The notes below the pieces were generated by a model. That model searched no databases. It worked only from the letters and a program-made list of their open reading frames with translations, and was not told the DNA's origin. A stretch of 64,000 bases of DNA from Sphagnum magellanicum (taxonomy: Eukaryota; Streptophyta; Sphagnopsida; Sphagnales; Sphagnaceae): the NCBI GenBank assembly GCA_021904315.1, contig CM038913.1, positions 1 to 64,000 on the forward strand, read 5' to 3'. Each line of letters starts with the position of its first letter. Position 1 is the stretch's first letter. The translations under genes were made by a program, and so were the position numbers. Shown piece after piece: positions 1-12,290 of the stretch.

Positions 1-3000
1 TTTTAAAAATCCAATGAATTGATCTCAAGATTAAATCAAAGATTCCCTTCCAAAAAAAAAGTTAGCATCAGGACTTAAGGTCCATAAACTACACAATAGT
101 GGTATAATGCAAAACAAAATTAAAAACATTGCTTAAAAAAGTACATTGATTTTGAATAGTGTTGGTAAAAAATAATTTCACCTTGAATTTATGTAATTTA
201 ACTATGACATGTCCAATAAATGAAAATTGTTATTATTTTACATTCAATTTTAATTTTAAAAATCTTCTTTTGTGAATAATAACATTTGGGGCTCTAAAAA
301 GGTTTGGGGGTTGAAAATAGGACCCAAATGCAAGGTGATTTTAAGGATAATTGTAATATGAAAATTTCCAAATATATAAAGACAAATTATTTGATGCCTT
401 GTTTGAGATGAAAAAGGAAATTTTAGAAAGACCCTTTCATTGTTGATTTTGAAGGGGGGAAAAAATAAGTCACATTGGTAAAAAAACCAATCTATGGGTG
501 ATTCTTTGATTTTAAATGGTTATTTGATTTTTCCTCAAAATTTTGAAAATCGTGCTTATATATTCAAACTATGTATTTATTTTTTCTAGACCGAAATTAT
601 GTATTATAACTATTTTTTGATTTTTGATGGTTGCACTTATCAATCCTAATGGGGTGATGACATGCTAGTGGGTATGATGTTGAATTGGCAAAGTTGAATA
701 CATGTGAAATATCAAAAGACATGTCATTTTTTTCTTGGTCTTTTGGTTCATTCCTACAAATGTCTAAGCCCAAAATGGTCATAACATGTGTTTTATGTTG
801 GATTTGTAGTACGTAAACCTTCATTTCATGTTTTTTTTTCCTTGACTTTTCAAGAGGGCAATGAAGTTCAATTGAAGTTGTTTGGGATTATGATTAGAAA
901 TCACTAACCCCAATCTTGATTTTTTTAATATTATCAACATTTGCATCCAATAACTTCTACTTTTTTTTGTTGATTCTTGCCAAAGGACTATGTCACTAAA
1001 AAAGTGTTACATTTCAAAAGATTTTATATTGATGCAAATAACATCAAATGTCCATTGTTACGGTGGAGGAAACACAAAGCTATGTTCCCTATCATCAGTT
1101 TGTTTTGCATAGAGAATTGTCAAATCACAAATAAAAGACAAAATGTATTTTCTCCCATGTTAATATGTTGATCAATCTCCAATGATATAATTTACAAACT
1201 CACAATCTTGAGTGATTGATCTTTGTTCACAAAAATTGGCCTAGTGACCTAATGTCCAATTGTAATATTGTACAAAACCTAGTGGATGCGGTTGAACTTA
1301 AAGCGAAATTGGCAAAAGAATTGAAAGAATAATTTGCAGGTGCTTTTGAGCATGAGGAAGCAAATGATGTGCATGATTGTTGGAAGACCCACTCTAGCTT
1401 AACAAGTGTTATTAATTTTGTATCATGTGTTTGAAAAAAAATCTTGAATTGATGCAATGATTTGAATGTTTTTACAAGTTTAGTTGGGTGTTCTTACACA
1501 TGTCACATGGTGTGAGTTGTTTGAATGTAATTAAAGTTGTTTATTCATGATCTAAATTTAGTGTGATGAACCACTTCTATACAAATGAACACGATTGCCA
1601 CATTAAAGGTATTTGTAATTTAACCACTTCATGAGTTCAAACAATTTATTGCTTTCACATTTGTAACCATTAATTCATGGGTTGGTTTGCAATTTGTAAA
1701 CCTTACAATTAACTTGCAAGAGGGGCAACTCATGTTAAATCTACTTGGATGCAACTATTCATTCTTTTTGCTTTTAAATCTCCTTACATTGTATATTGCT
1801 GTTGCATATATATTAAATTTTGTAGTTATTATGCTTTTCTATGGGTGTAAGTGATGGGTGTTTCATGTTTTCTTAAATGTGAAAGCACATGCCATGTTGT
1901 ACAATTGTTGTAATGCATAGTTACATGTTATAGGGTTTTTTTCAATTGATCATCACCTATAAACTATTGACACCCATTTATAGATAAATGTCTTGTGTCA
2001 TAAATCAAATCAAGACCTACACTTTGCCCTTATGTTTGTTTGAGTGGCATTATAATATTTAAGCTATGGTTAGGAAACCTTATGTAAGATTTTCTTTTTG
2101 GAAATATTGGCAACAATGCCGAAATGCATTGGCAACACTCAAAGTTCATCAAATATGTAGTTTAACAATTTGGCACCATTGATAATAAAGTATTATATGC
2201 ATGTGCTTGTCTTTTTTTCTCTAAAATTAATGTATATTGAAAACATTAAATTGTTTCTTGAGGAAAAAAAACTACAAATGATGGTGAATATATCAAAAAA
2301 ATATACTAGGCGCTTGAAATGCCTTTGATTTGTTGCAAGTTGGAGCAACTTTATCATTGGTATATATATCAATTGTGCCAATCATGTCTATGGGTTGCTT
2401 ATTTGTGTTGAATGTTGTAATCATTGCAAAAGTCGTGTGATTTTACACTATATATGACAACAAATGGAGGCTACTATAATAAGTTAGTATTGAGGTTGGA
2501 AAAACCCAGGAAAGTTCATTTGCAACAAAAAACTTTGTTGTAATCACATGTTTCCACTAAACTATAATAAGTTTATTCTAACAACCCCTTGCCCAATAAT
2601 TATTTGCTAGTGTCATCATCATATTCCAATTGTTCAAATCTATATATTTTAAACGTCAAGTGCATGAAGACAGAGTAAATTTAATATCATTCAATACCAA
2701 AAGTGGCCTTTATACATAATTGTAATGTGCAAGATGTGAAAGAAGCCACCTTATGTTAAAAAGCTAGTTTAGAACAACCAATTTTTCAAACATGGCAAGG
2801 TTATATAAAATTTAAAAACTATTAGATATAATTCCATTTTTAAGGTCTTAAAATAATTAATCTAGTAAAAATTTGGAAAATTTGTTGGAACTAAATAGGT
2901 TATTTGAAATTTGAAAAAGGTAATAGGTTCTTAGAAATTTGATTTTTGGAAAAACCAAAATTGTCATCCTTACTAAAATCAAATAGTTGCCCTTGACATT

Positions 3001-3094
3001 GGTAAACCCCCATTTTTCCCTTTTGGTTTTCTTATAAACATAATAAACATCCCATCCCAAGACTAGAAATCATGGTCTTCCTTTCCAAATTTAA
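1..3094. other. AT-rich intergenic stretch, no gene seen
   Basis: This stretch is strongly AT-rich with long A and T runs. The open frames are short, start at non-ATG codons or match nothing I recognise. I see no splice-bounded exon, RNA gene or ordered repeat in it. Confidence 0.6.
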
Positions 3095-3205
3095 CATTTC
3101 ACAAGTTAAATACCACCACTAAAAGGCCTCATTCAAGAAGGTGAAAGTTTTAGTGTAAATATTGGTTCACCCTAGCCTTATTTGGGGTGCACAAACACCT
3201 TCATA
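3095..3205 (+). repeat. Dispersed repeat, left copy of a pair
   Basis: The segment around 3109-3200 shares an ordered series of words with 63525-63612: a GTTAA(A/T)TAC lead-in, CCACTAA(A/G)AGGCCTCA, TCAAGAAG(G/T)TGAA and GGTTCACC. The two copies are far apart and in the same orientation. Both are diverged, so this is probably an old non-coding repeat or transposon remnant. Its class is not identifiable from the sequence. Confidence 0.5.
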
Positions 3206-3369
3206 ATTGGCACGATGGTAAAAACCCCAATTTTTTAAGGTTTCTTTTCAATATTATAAATGTCTCATCCTTAAAACAAAATTAATGTCTTTAAGTCCAA
3301 TTTTAAGATTTTGGGGTTAAACATAACCATTAAAATGTTTCATTAAAAAATGAATGCAACTAGGAGATC

Positions 3370-3925
3370 ACACTTTGAAATCATTGAAATAATTAGGAGA
3401 ACACAATCAAAACCACCTATATGAAGTGAAAAAAATATTTTGACATCATTGAGATAACCAAAAGAGCACAACTAATTGAAACTACACTAGAAATAGCCAG
3501 AAGAACATATCTTGAGACCATCAAGACCATTGAAATGACCAAAAGATCACAATTCAAAATTGCCAAGACCAAATGAAAAACAAAATTTGAAACCATTGAC
3601 ATAAGGTGAAAAAATCATTTTAAAATGACCAAATCAACTAGGAAAACACATATCAAGATCACTAAAATAATTAAGTAAGCTAACTCAAGACCATTGAATT
3701 GACTAAGAGAACACAACTCAAAACCGTAAAAAACACTATAAAAACAAATTCTCAAGACCACTAAGATGAGTAAGAGAACACAACTCGACCATAGAGATGA
3801 GGTGAAGAGCACAACTTGAGACCACCAAGACTATTGGAAGAGCACATCTTGAGGCCATTAAGATTAGGAGAACACAACTTGAAACCATGTGTAGAGCACA
3901 ATTCAATATGACCAAAAGAATAAAA
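3370..3925. repeat. Degenerate minisatellite
   Basis: A phrase resembling AGAGAACACAACTCAAGACC, followed by ATTGAAATGACC-like words, recurs irregularly about every 30-45 bases. Clear occurrences start near 3389, 3462, 3495, 3640, 3710, 3774, 3810 and 3880. The minus-strand open frames here are by-products of the repeat and share its low-complexity composition. Confidence 0.6.
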
Positions 3926-4084
3926 CAAATGAACATTGGGAATATAAGAACTTATAAGAATCATGAATGAAGTTTTTCTTCCTTTAAGCATTGCAAGAGG
4001 GAGGATAAATATATTATTTCTTCAAGCTTGGAATGTGTAACAACATTGAGAGTGGTGGGCATGAAGGACATGGCAAATAGAATG

Positions 4085-4945
4085 AAGGTTCTATAAGAAA
4101 AAAAACCTTGTGCCTACAAACTCGTGATTATGGGTGTCGCAACCCCACTTTGGCCAAGTGTGGGGGTGAAGCCCAACACTTGGAAAAGTTGGAGGTTTGG
4201 AATCCTCCGGGACTCCCGAATGTTCAGAGCTCGACAGCAAGGGGCAAAACACCTCGAATTGGGGTGTTCTTGGTGTCATTGAAAAGGTCTTGAAACGTAG
4301 ATATCGAAAATGCCCTCGCATTGGCAATTCGGACATCTGCAGCCCAAGTTATGGGCAAAAGAAGGGCCGGGAGTCAAACTGGCAGTTTGACTCCCGACCA
4401 CTAAAAGTCGGGAATCGAGCTCTTCCCGACGTCCGATTTGAGTGTGCGACACGGCGTTGAAAAGATCTCGACGAGGGCTACAACTTTGGTTCAGATCTCG
4501 TCGTGATCCAACTTTGCAGTTGGGAGTTATGGCGGTTCAAAGTTCTGGGAGTCCCGCCGGGACAATTTCGGGACTCCATTTCAGGAGTCCCGGGAATTTG
4601 TGCCATTCGGATGTAGCCTCCGCGACCAGCCGCAGAGAATATTATATGGGGGAAGGTGGTGGCTTCCCCCGAGTCCGGGCCGTGGTGAGTCTTGTGTGTC
4701 CAAGTGCCCGTGGCAAGTCCCTACACCAAAGGGTGTCCCGAATGTTAAACTAACCCGATTTGGTTGGTTTTGGATGCAGATTCACACGAGCTAAGCTAGT
4801 CCCTCTTCCTAGTCTAATCCCGGGGCTCCCAACTCGACCCTCTACCCCTTTCTAGAGTTGGAAGCCGGGAGCGTGCTACCAAGTTCAACTTTCCGCAACT
4901 TGACTTTGTGAAACCCTCAAGTGGGTTTCACCCTGTGACTTAGGA
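4085..4945 (+). repeat. GC-rich dispersed repeat, copy 1 (transposon-like)
   Basis: This is a sharply GC-rich island in AT-rich DNA, related along its length to 32080-32866 and 53903-54915. Shared landmarks, in order: a perfect 13+1+13 palindrome (GGGAGTCAAACTG, then its complement) near 4369-4395; a TATTATA box near 4635; an 8-bp stem (GGGGGAAG / CTTCCCCC, loop GTGGTGG) near 4650-4672; GTGGTGAGTCTTRTG, which resembles a splice donor; and a closing phrase near 4910-4940. Copy 1 is rich in CG dinucleotides; the other two are not. It has no convincing protein frame. An LTR or other non-coding part of a retroelement would fit, but no primer-binding site, polypurine tract or target duplication was established. 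Confidence 0.7.
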
Positions 4946-6349
4946 GCGCGTTAATGGGAATTTTCATTCCCCTTGTGATTGTTCATGAAACATTTTCACG
5001 CCCATGAATGTTGATTTAAAAATTTTATACTAATTTAGATCTTAGCCACACATTCAATTTGAAGATTTTGTTTGTTTGTTTTTCATCCATTTTGGTGATA
5101 GGTAGGTAGTGTCCATTTGTCAACATATGATTGTTTCATGATATGTGTTTGATGGATTGTTTTTTCAAGTTTTTGACCCCCCAATTTTTGGAATAACAAG
5201 TGAAAACACATTACACTATCTATAAAATGTTATCATAATGCAATTTTTGCAAGATTATAAAATTTGTAATTGGCCATGCAATTAAATAAAAGTGATTAAG
5301 ATGAGAAATGATTTAACATTACAATGTTTCATATGTTATAATCGCATTGTATGAATTTCATGAATAGTTTTTGAATTGTCACAACTTTGTGGACTTTTAA
5401 AATAATACTAAATTTTACGATAACAATTCATAATTGAATAATATGAACTTAATGCACTTTCATATAATGTTTTTTAATGAATAAAGGATTCAATGATAAT
5501 ATGATTTGATGACTTTGATACAGGGAGGACTTTTTGGAAAGATTTTGATGACCAAGTTTGTTTATGTATCATGAATTATGGGTTTTTTTAATAAGTCTTT
5601 TATTTAGTGAAAGTAATAATTTAGAAGCTCATTTTTCAAATAAAAAATCTCCAAAGGTAAATTAAGATCAATTTATTTTTTAATGACGAATGCTTAATGA
5701 CAACTTTCAAAACAACTCATGTGATTCAAAGTATGATGCCTTCACATTGCTTTCATAATGTTAATTTGGATGATTATAAACCTTCACATGTGTAAAATTG
5801 TTGCACCCTAATGTGTTTTCACCCATGCATGATTTTTTCATTTTTTATCCATTTTGAACAATTTAAAAGATTATGGGTGTGCCTTGTATAATAATAGTCT
5901 ACATTTTATTTTTGAAACCTATAAATAGAAGAAAATTAATTAGTTAAAAGAAAGTTATTTCATTTTTCAAAATGCCTTGCAAACCTTAAACCCAAAACCC
6001 AAAAAGTAGATTAAATAGTGCATGTTTTTTTATTTTTATGCATGCAAGGATTAATTTTTCACAAAGTTGCAAGTATGTGTATTTTTAATTGACATTGTAA
6101 GCTAAAATTTTTAAATTTACACAGACATCAACATTCGAGACCATGTGGATAAAGCATATTGTCTCCAATAAAAAAAATAGGGTTGTGTTTGAGTGCAAAT
6201 CTTTACTTGCCAAAATGGCACAAAATAGTGCCTAAAATATCATGTGGCAAAAACAAACTTGGATGTGTTCTATGAAATTGATGTGTTAACAATCCATTAG
6301 CTTACCTGGGTATCAACTACTAACCACCTAACTACATGAAATACCCGGG
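4946..6349. other. AT-rich intergenic stretch, nothing recognised
   Basis: This is AT-rich sequence without a supported exon or ordered repeat. It separates dispersed repeat copy 1 from the fold-back-related segment. Confidence 0.5.
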
Positions 6350-6416
6350 CAACTAACTACCTACCTATTGTCCTCCCTATCTACCCTCCCACCTACCTAC
6401 CTCCCTACCTATTGTA
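6350..6416. repeat. Imperfect CTAC/CTCC simple repeat
   Basis: Runs of CTAC, CTCC and CTAT tetramers (CTACCTACC, CCTCCCTA and similar) fill about 65 bases, forming a degenerate tetranucleotide repeat. Confidence 0.6.
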
Positions 6417-6509
6417 GTGGTATCAGATATTTATGATATTGGGTAGGTATTGAATTTTTGTTATAATTGCATCTTGAAGTTTTAAAAATATTTTTGAATA
6501 AGATGACCG

Positions 6510-6725
6510 TAGGTTCCCATGATACAAGCATATACCTTAGTACCTTGGCCAATTTGACGTTAATTATATTATTTTCAAAAATGCTGAAATTTTCAAATAA
6601 CATTGTTTTCAAATAATTTCTTTTGGAAGGAAAATAATGAATATTTAAAAATATTCCATTTGTTGAAATGATTTTTTCAAAATGAATTAATTATTTGACG
6701 GACATGTGTTGAAATGGCCACAATA
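6510..6725 (+). repeat. Partial, diverged copy of the fold-back element arm
   Basis: The order TACCTT(A)GTACCTTGGC, ATGCTGAAATTTTCA, AATTAATTATT and GACATGTG(T)TGAA matches the left arm of the fold-back element at 10640-10860. Only one arm is evident here, so this looks like an old, truncated relative. Confidence 0.55.
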
Positions 6726-6814
6726 CTATAGTATATGGTCTCAAAGAACATTCAAGTTTGGATAGTACCATACAATTTTCATTTGACAATGGTAAAACCT
6801 TGACATTGGTACAA

Positions 6815-6835
6815 GGTGTGTGTGTGTGTGTGTGT
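6815..6835. repeat. (GT)n microsatellite
   Basis: About ten uninterrupted GT dinucleotides. Confidence 0.9.
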
Positions 6836-8784
6836 TTCACATCTAATTTTGCTCTTTCTTCCTTTTGTTGAAAACTTGAAAGAAAAAATTGCACTAAGAA
6901 GAAGTAATTTTTTTTGAAGAAGTAGTACATAATGAAGCATCCCATTGCAGGTTTAACGTTTATTGCCAATATCCTTTTTTTTCTCCAAAGAAACCCAATA
7001 AAAAGGTGGTTACATTTCTTCAAAAACTAATATTCCCTTGTTTTTTTTTTTTTGACGATTTTTTGTCCAAAAATAATAAGACAATTTTTTTTCAATTTTG
7101 TCTATTTTGGTCACCAGATGTGAAAAATTGCCACTCTAAAAATAATAATTTAAAAAGCACTCCTGGGAAGAAGGTTGTTAGGGAGTTATGAACCATGGAC
7201 AACTAAAGACACTGAAACCACCATTATTTTTTATTGTATAAATTTTACTAAATTTGTGAAGGAATCTTAATTTCTAATGTTGCCCACTTTGCATTAATAA
7301 ATTATGGGCCCTAAATAATAAGATTTTTCTATTTTTATCTCCTCACAAAATACGTGGGCCATGTTCATAAATGAATGGGGCCTGGCTATCCTACTACAAA
7401 GTGATCCCAAAGTTTCATGTAAATTTTGTTTTGTTTTGTGGTCCTCTAGTTTGGAGATTTGAGAATTCCATTAGACCAAATGGGGTTTTTTTTTTCGCCA
7501 ATTCTAGGTACCATAGCCAAAAGTGGGTCCCTATGTGACCACACTATTGTAGCTATTTGTTGGCCTTGCCTACCAAGGCAAGGTTTTTGTGTTTAGATTC
7601 ATTATAGAGTATAGTAACTTAAGGGATTTTGGCCCCAAGCTAATAATAATAGTTCTATTTTTATATGAGGATTTTTGAAAGGCGATATTTTGGCTAGTGT
7701 TGAAACTTGAGATTAGTTATAGAGTTATAATATAGAGATATTCGTAAAGTCAGGAAAAGACAACACCAGGACCCTGAGTTTGGTCATATACACAGGGTGA
7801 GGATTTTTTTTAAAACTGCAAAAAAGTACATTAGGGGAGATGAAAACTCAGAAAACCATCAATTTCTGAGTTTTCACCCTTTCTTTCTTTTTTTCCTGAG
7901 TGCCTCCATGGCTGCTACATAGATTTTCACTGCTCCTACCCGTACAGCTACTATAGTTCCTCTCGAACCTTGAGCATTAAATGTTGAGATTCAGCATTTC
8001 GTACTGAGTTTTAATAAAATTTCCTTACTTTACGGATACCACTACAAGAGAGGTTAGGAGGTGAAAGGAGGCCCAAAGGCAGGGTGATGACAGGGTGAAG
8101 GTGTGGAAGATTGATTTTTGAGTGGATTTTGTTGCTGGGAAGTTTAAACAAATTGCAAAAATTGGGTTTTGGAAGGAAAAATCAGTCGAGCTCTCAATAT
8201 GTTCACATTGTCGAATTTAAGAAACTTCAATCCTGAAAATGTCATAAATAAAGAATGTGTTCACACTTGGGCCAACAACACATGCCACCACACTAGTTGC
8301 ATCTATGTATGAGTTGGGATCATACAAATTTTGACTTGAAATTGGAAACCAATTTGTGAGAGGCAAAAATGGAGACCTAGTTATATTATTTAAGGTAATT
8401 TTTTTTTCTATCAAATTCATTTTTACATGGAATTTGTTTAGAAAATCACTTAGCTATGTTTTGTGGTTCCATTGTCTTTTGATTGAACTTGCCATTAAAG
8501 CAAAACCCATTAGGTACAGCAGGTCCATCACACCCCTCATTTTATTGTTTTAGTGAACCCCACCTACAAATATGAAAATTTGGACACTAAAAAATGAGAG
8601 AATACCACACCACCGGGGTCAATTATTATAGCCAAATTGCACAAAAAATGTAAAAAAATAAAGAAATCATTATTGCCAACTAATTAATTACAAATAATCT
8701 ATTTTATTGGGCCTTGTGAACACCATTGTTTGTGAAAATTTACAGGTCCAAAGTCCAAACCCCATTTTCCAAAGTATTTGAAGG

Positions 8785-8785
<1 letters not shown>
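6836..8785. other. AT-rich intergenic stretch, nothing recognised
   Basis: Long poly-A and poly-T tracts alternate with ordinary AT-rich sequence. I found no exon supported by splice sites and family resemblance, and no repeat of note. Confidence 0.5.

Positions 8786-8819
<34 letters not shown>
8786..8819. repeat. (AT)n microsatellite
   Basis: About 16 TA/AT dinucleotides. A 13-base G run follows closely at 8844-8856. Confidence 0.9.
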
Positions 8820-8821
<2 letters not shown>

Positions 8822-8856
8822 TGGGTCCCCCAAAAGTTAGTTTGGGGGGGGGGGGG

Positions 8857-9604
8857 CGAGCAAAAAAAGACAAAATTATCAAATATATTTGGTTGGTTTT
8901 GAGTGTGTAGTGAAGTCAAAGATATAGAAGCATGATTACGGTTGTTTACTTCATTTCCCGCTTTATAGCCAGTTTTGGCACAATCTTCTTGAGGAAGGTC
9001 GCCACATTTTTCTATGGAAGATCCCCACTGTGGCTACAAACAAAAAATCTTAGAAAAATAAAATAAAAAACAACACTGCTAGGGACAACCTGGGGTCGAT
9101 CGCTCCTGGCAACTACCTCCTTGCTATGAGATAAATTGTCACATGATTGTCTCCCCCATTTCATGGATGGATGACGGGACCCCCACCCCCAATAGAAAAA
9201 AAAAAACATTTCTCCCTTTCCCCCTCTCCCCAAAACCCAAAAAAAGGAAAAAATTGGTTACACTGATTGCATACCGAGCCTTCCTCAGTGCCTGCCTGAA
9301 ATTTTTATTATGGGCCGATACCCCTTCATAACAGGATGGATACTTATTGTGTTATAAATAAGGTAGAATGGGCACTTCCTTGAAACAGTGGAGTTTTGCA
9401 ATTTAAAAAGGGCCCGCGCCCTCCCCCTCTTTGTCTTGGATGGATGGAGGGACGAATGGATGACGAGAGGGACGACGGGAGGGATGGATGAAAAGGACGA
9501 CCACCCAAGGACGACAAAACCAACGATATTATAGATATAGACGAGTGGGTGCCCGTGACCTTTGGCCACTGTGAAGTCCCCCGGTTTTTTTAAACTTGAT
9601 TCGT
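8857..9604. other. Intergenic DNA with GGA-rich segment
   Basis: There is no gene. Around 9430-9520 the plus strand is rich in GGATGGA, GGGACGA and similar words. These resemble the GGACGGAC words of the adjacent tandem array (9605-10421), so this may be a decayed extension of the same element. Confidence 0.4.
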
Positions 9605-10421
9605 GTTTTAGTTTTTTTTAGAAACTTTTAACTTTTTTTATTTTTTTATTTTTATGTGTTTTCTATTTTTATTATTATTTTGTGATCATCTAGCCGGACG
9701 GACATTTCATCCATCCCCTTAATCGGGACGGACAATAGCTAAAAGAAAAAAAAACTTCCCCTAAATCCATCCCGTCATCAAGCCGGACGAACATTTCATC
9801 CATCCCCTTAATTGGGACGGACAGTAGGTAAAAGAATAAAAAGGTAGTCTTGGTCAATACGAAAAAAGAAAAAAATTGATTCTGGGCTGTCCAAGGCCTA
9901 AATATATTTTTTCTGGTCTTCCCCTAAATCTGTCCCGTCATCAAGCCGGACGAACATTTCATCCATCCCCTTAATTAAGACGGACAGTAGGTAAAAGAAT
10001 AAAAAGGTAGTCTTGGTCAATACGAAAAAAGAAAAAAATTGATTCTGGGCTGTCCAAGGCCTAAATATATTTTTTCTGGTCTTCCCCTAAATCTGTCCCG
10101 TCATCAAGCCGGACGAACATATCATCCATCCCCTTAATTAAGACGGACAGTAGCTAAAAAAAAAAAAAAGGTAGTCTTGGTCAATACAAAAAAATAATAA
10201 TAATAAATTGATTCTGGGCTGTCCAAGGCCTAAATTTTTTTTTTCTGGTCTTCCCCTAAATCCGTCCCGTCATCAAGCCGGACGGACATTTCATCCGTCC
10301 CCTTAATCGGGACGGACAGTAGCTAAAAGAAAAAAAAGGTAGTCTTGGTCAATACAAAAAAAAAAAAAAAAAAAAAAGATTCTGGGCTGTCCAGTTTTAG
10401 TTTTTTTTAGAAACTTTTAAC
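9605..10421 (+). repeat. Four-and-a-half-copy ~165-bp tandem array
   Basis: CTTCCCCTAAATC starts at 9755, 9918, 10081 and 10250, giving periods of 163, 163 and 169 bases; a partial unit precedes the first. Each unit contains CCGTCATCAAGCCGGACG, then TCCRTCCCCTTAATCGGGAC, an internal inverted repeat (TCCGTCCC / GGGACGGA), then a poly-A tract and GATTCTGGGCTGTCC. The array is bracketed by a direct repeat of about 28 bases (GTTTTAG, eight T, then AGAAACTTTTAAC) at 9605-9632 and 10394-10421. The last unit keeps CG where earlier units often have CA or TG. There is no coding content. Confidence 0.85.
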
Positions 10422-10639
10422 TGGCCGCCCTGCCCTGCCCTGTTTTTGTCGCCACAGACAGACGGACACCATGTTTGCTTTTATATATAGGATATATATA
10501 TATATATACTTCATCCAAAATATATTGTAGAGGCCATTTTATTGTTGTGGGCGGATGTGCTCTTACCCATACATCTTTATTTTAGTAACTTAGGAATGGT
10601 GTCAACCTTGGTGTTAGTAACCATGGTTCCACCTTGGTA

Positions 10640-11145
10640 ACCCATCATAGTACCTTGGCAGCTTCAGCACAAGTTATATTACTTTTAGAAATGCTGAAAT
10701 TTTCAGAAATTATTTTTCTCGAAGAATAATTTTGTGTGAGTGAAAATGAAGAATCTTTCGCAATATTCATGAGATTTTTTTTCTGAAAAGGAATATTCAA
10801 AATTAATTAATTAATTAATTATTCAGCAGACATGCATGTGCTGAAGTTGCCCATGTACTATGATATTGGTTTATAGGTGCATTGGCCTACTTGGATCATT
10901 ATGCTTACACATAACCACCCAGCTTGTAGGGGAAATATCATAGTACCTTATTGACTTTGGCACATGTTTGCTGAATAAATAAATAATGAATTTTGAAGAT
11001 TTCACTTCAAACATTTTTTTAATTTATTTTTCAATAGATTCTTCATTTTCCTTCACACAAAAAAATAAAATCTTCAAGAAAAATAATTTAAAAAAATTCA
11101 ACATACAATTTGTGTCAAATCCATCAAGATACTATCACTAGAAAA
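10640..11145. mobile_element. Fold-back (long inverted repeat) element, MITE-like
   Basis: The left arm (about 10640-10860) and right arm (about 10930-11145) are imperfect reverse complements. The left arm has AAATTATTTTTCTCGAAGA followed by AATTTTGTGTGAGTGAAAAT. The complement of the right arm gives AAATTATTTTTCTTGAAGA followed by a T-rich GTGTGAAGGAAAAT block. The outer parts also match (CATAGTACCTTGGCAGC against GATAGTATCTTGATGG). A short loop lies near 10880-10930. It has no coding capacity. A single diverged arm lies at 6510-6725. A non-autonomous fold-back transposon is the simplest reading. Confidence 0.65.
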
Positions 11146-12171
11146 AAAAAAACTATTTTTCGCAACTTGTTTTATGCAACAACGTATTAAAAAGGCCTAG
11201 AGGGTATTTGAAGCCTATTCAAAATACCTGTAGCCTAGGGTCAGTTTCCACATTGACAAAATGAATAATAATAATTTTTTAAAAAAATGAATTCATTTTT
11301 TAATTTTGAAAATTATCTATTTTTCGATTACCTACTATAATATTGTGATATGAGTAAATGAAATTATTCAAAATGTAGCCTATGATAACTAGGTATGTAC
11401 ATAACCATTGGCATGCATTGGTCCAATGGATGAACCCTTTATACATTGGATCATCCATTGGATATCATTGCCATCCATTGGATGATCTCATTGATTTTTA
11501 GCCACATATTGAAGGTTGATACAAGAAATTGTAATGGATTAGTTTCTCAATCAAATCAACAATTTTTTTTGAGTTTCATTAGTGAATTCATTTTTCAATT
11601 GAATTAGCGACTTTATTGAGTTCCATTGATGCATCAATTTTTATTTTTTTATTTTTTAGAGTAGCTTTAGTAGTGCCCAATACATGATCTGCAAATTAAA
11701 ATTAGATGAAGAAAAATCAAAACATGCTGGTTTGGCTCAACAAAATGATTTCAGCCCAACATTTTGGCACAATTTGTTGACGATATAGTAAACCGCGCAA
11801 CAAAGTCTAACACTTGCCCAAAAAAGGGTTTGAATAGATTGCAAATAGGAGCTAATTGCAATTTCTCATCTCACTTGGAATTTTTAATTTATTGTAAAGT
11901 AAATTATTGTTTGGATATAACAAAAATAAAATAAAAATGAATATAATAAAAATAAAGCATTTTCATAATGTTGGGATTTTATAGGATATAACTTATACAA
12001 AGTGAATGATTAACTTGTTGGGTTTAGGGTTTAGGTTTCATATAATTCCCCTTGCAAATTATAGAATTTTCTCAATTTCAGAAGAGTTAAATGAAATGAA
12101 AGGTATATTTTTAATCATCATCAAAAGTTTCTAAAAAACTGTTATTCGATTATAATTCCTTTGAAAATAAA
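11146..12171. other. AT-rich intergenic stretch
   Basis: No gene is seen. Around 11410-11490 the words CCATTGGAT and ATCCAATGG recur and could form small hairpins. Otherwise there is no structure. Confidence 0.45.
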
Positions 12172-12290
12172 TAAATTTCTAGGATCTTTATTTAAATCTA
12201 TTTTCAAAATCATATAATACCAAGTCTAAATAACTAAATTTCTAGGATCTTTATTTAAATCTATTTTCAAAATCATATAATACCAAGTCT
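12172..12290 (+). repeat. 63-bp tandem duplication
   Basis: A segment from TAAATTTCTAGGATC to ATAATACCAAGTCT is present twice, back to back, with period 63 and essentially no differences. The duplication is therefore recent. Confidence 0.85.
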
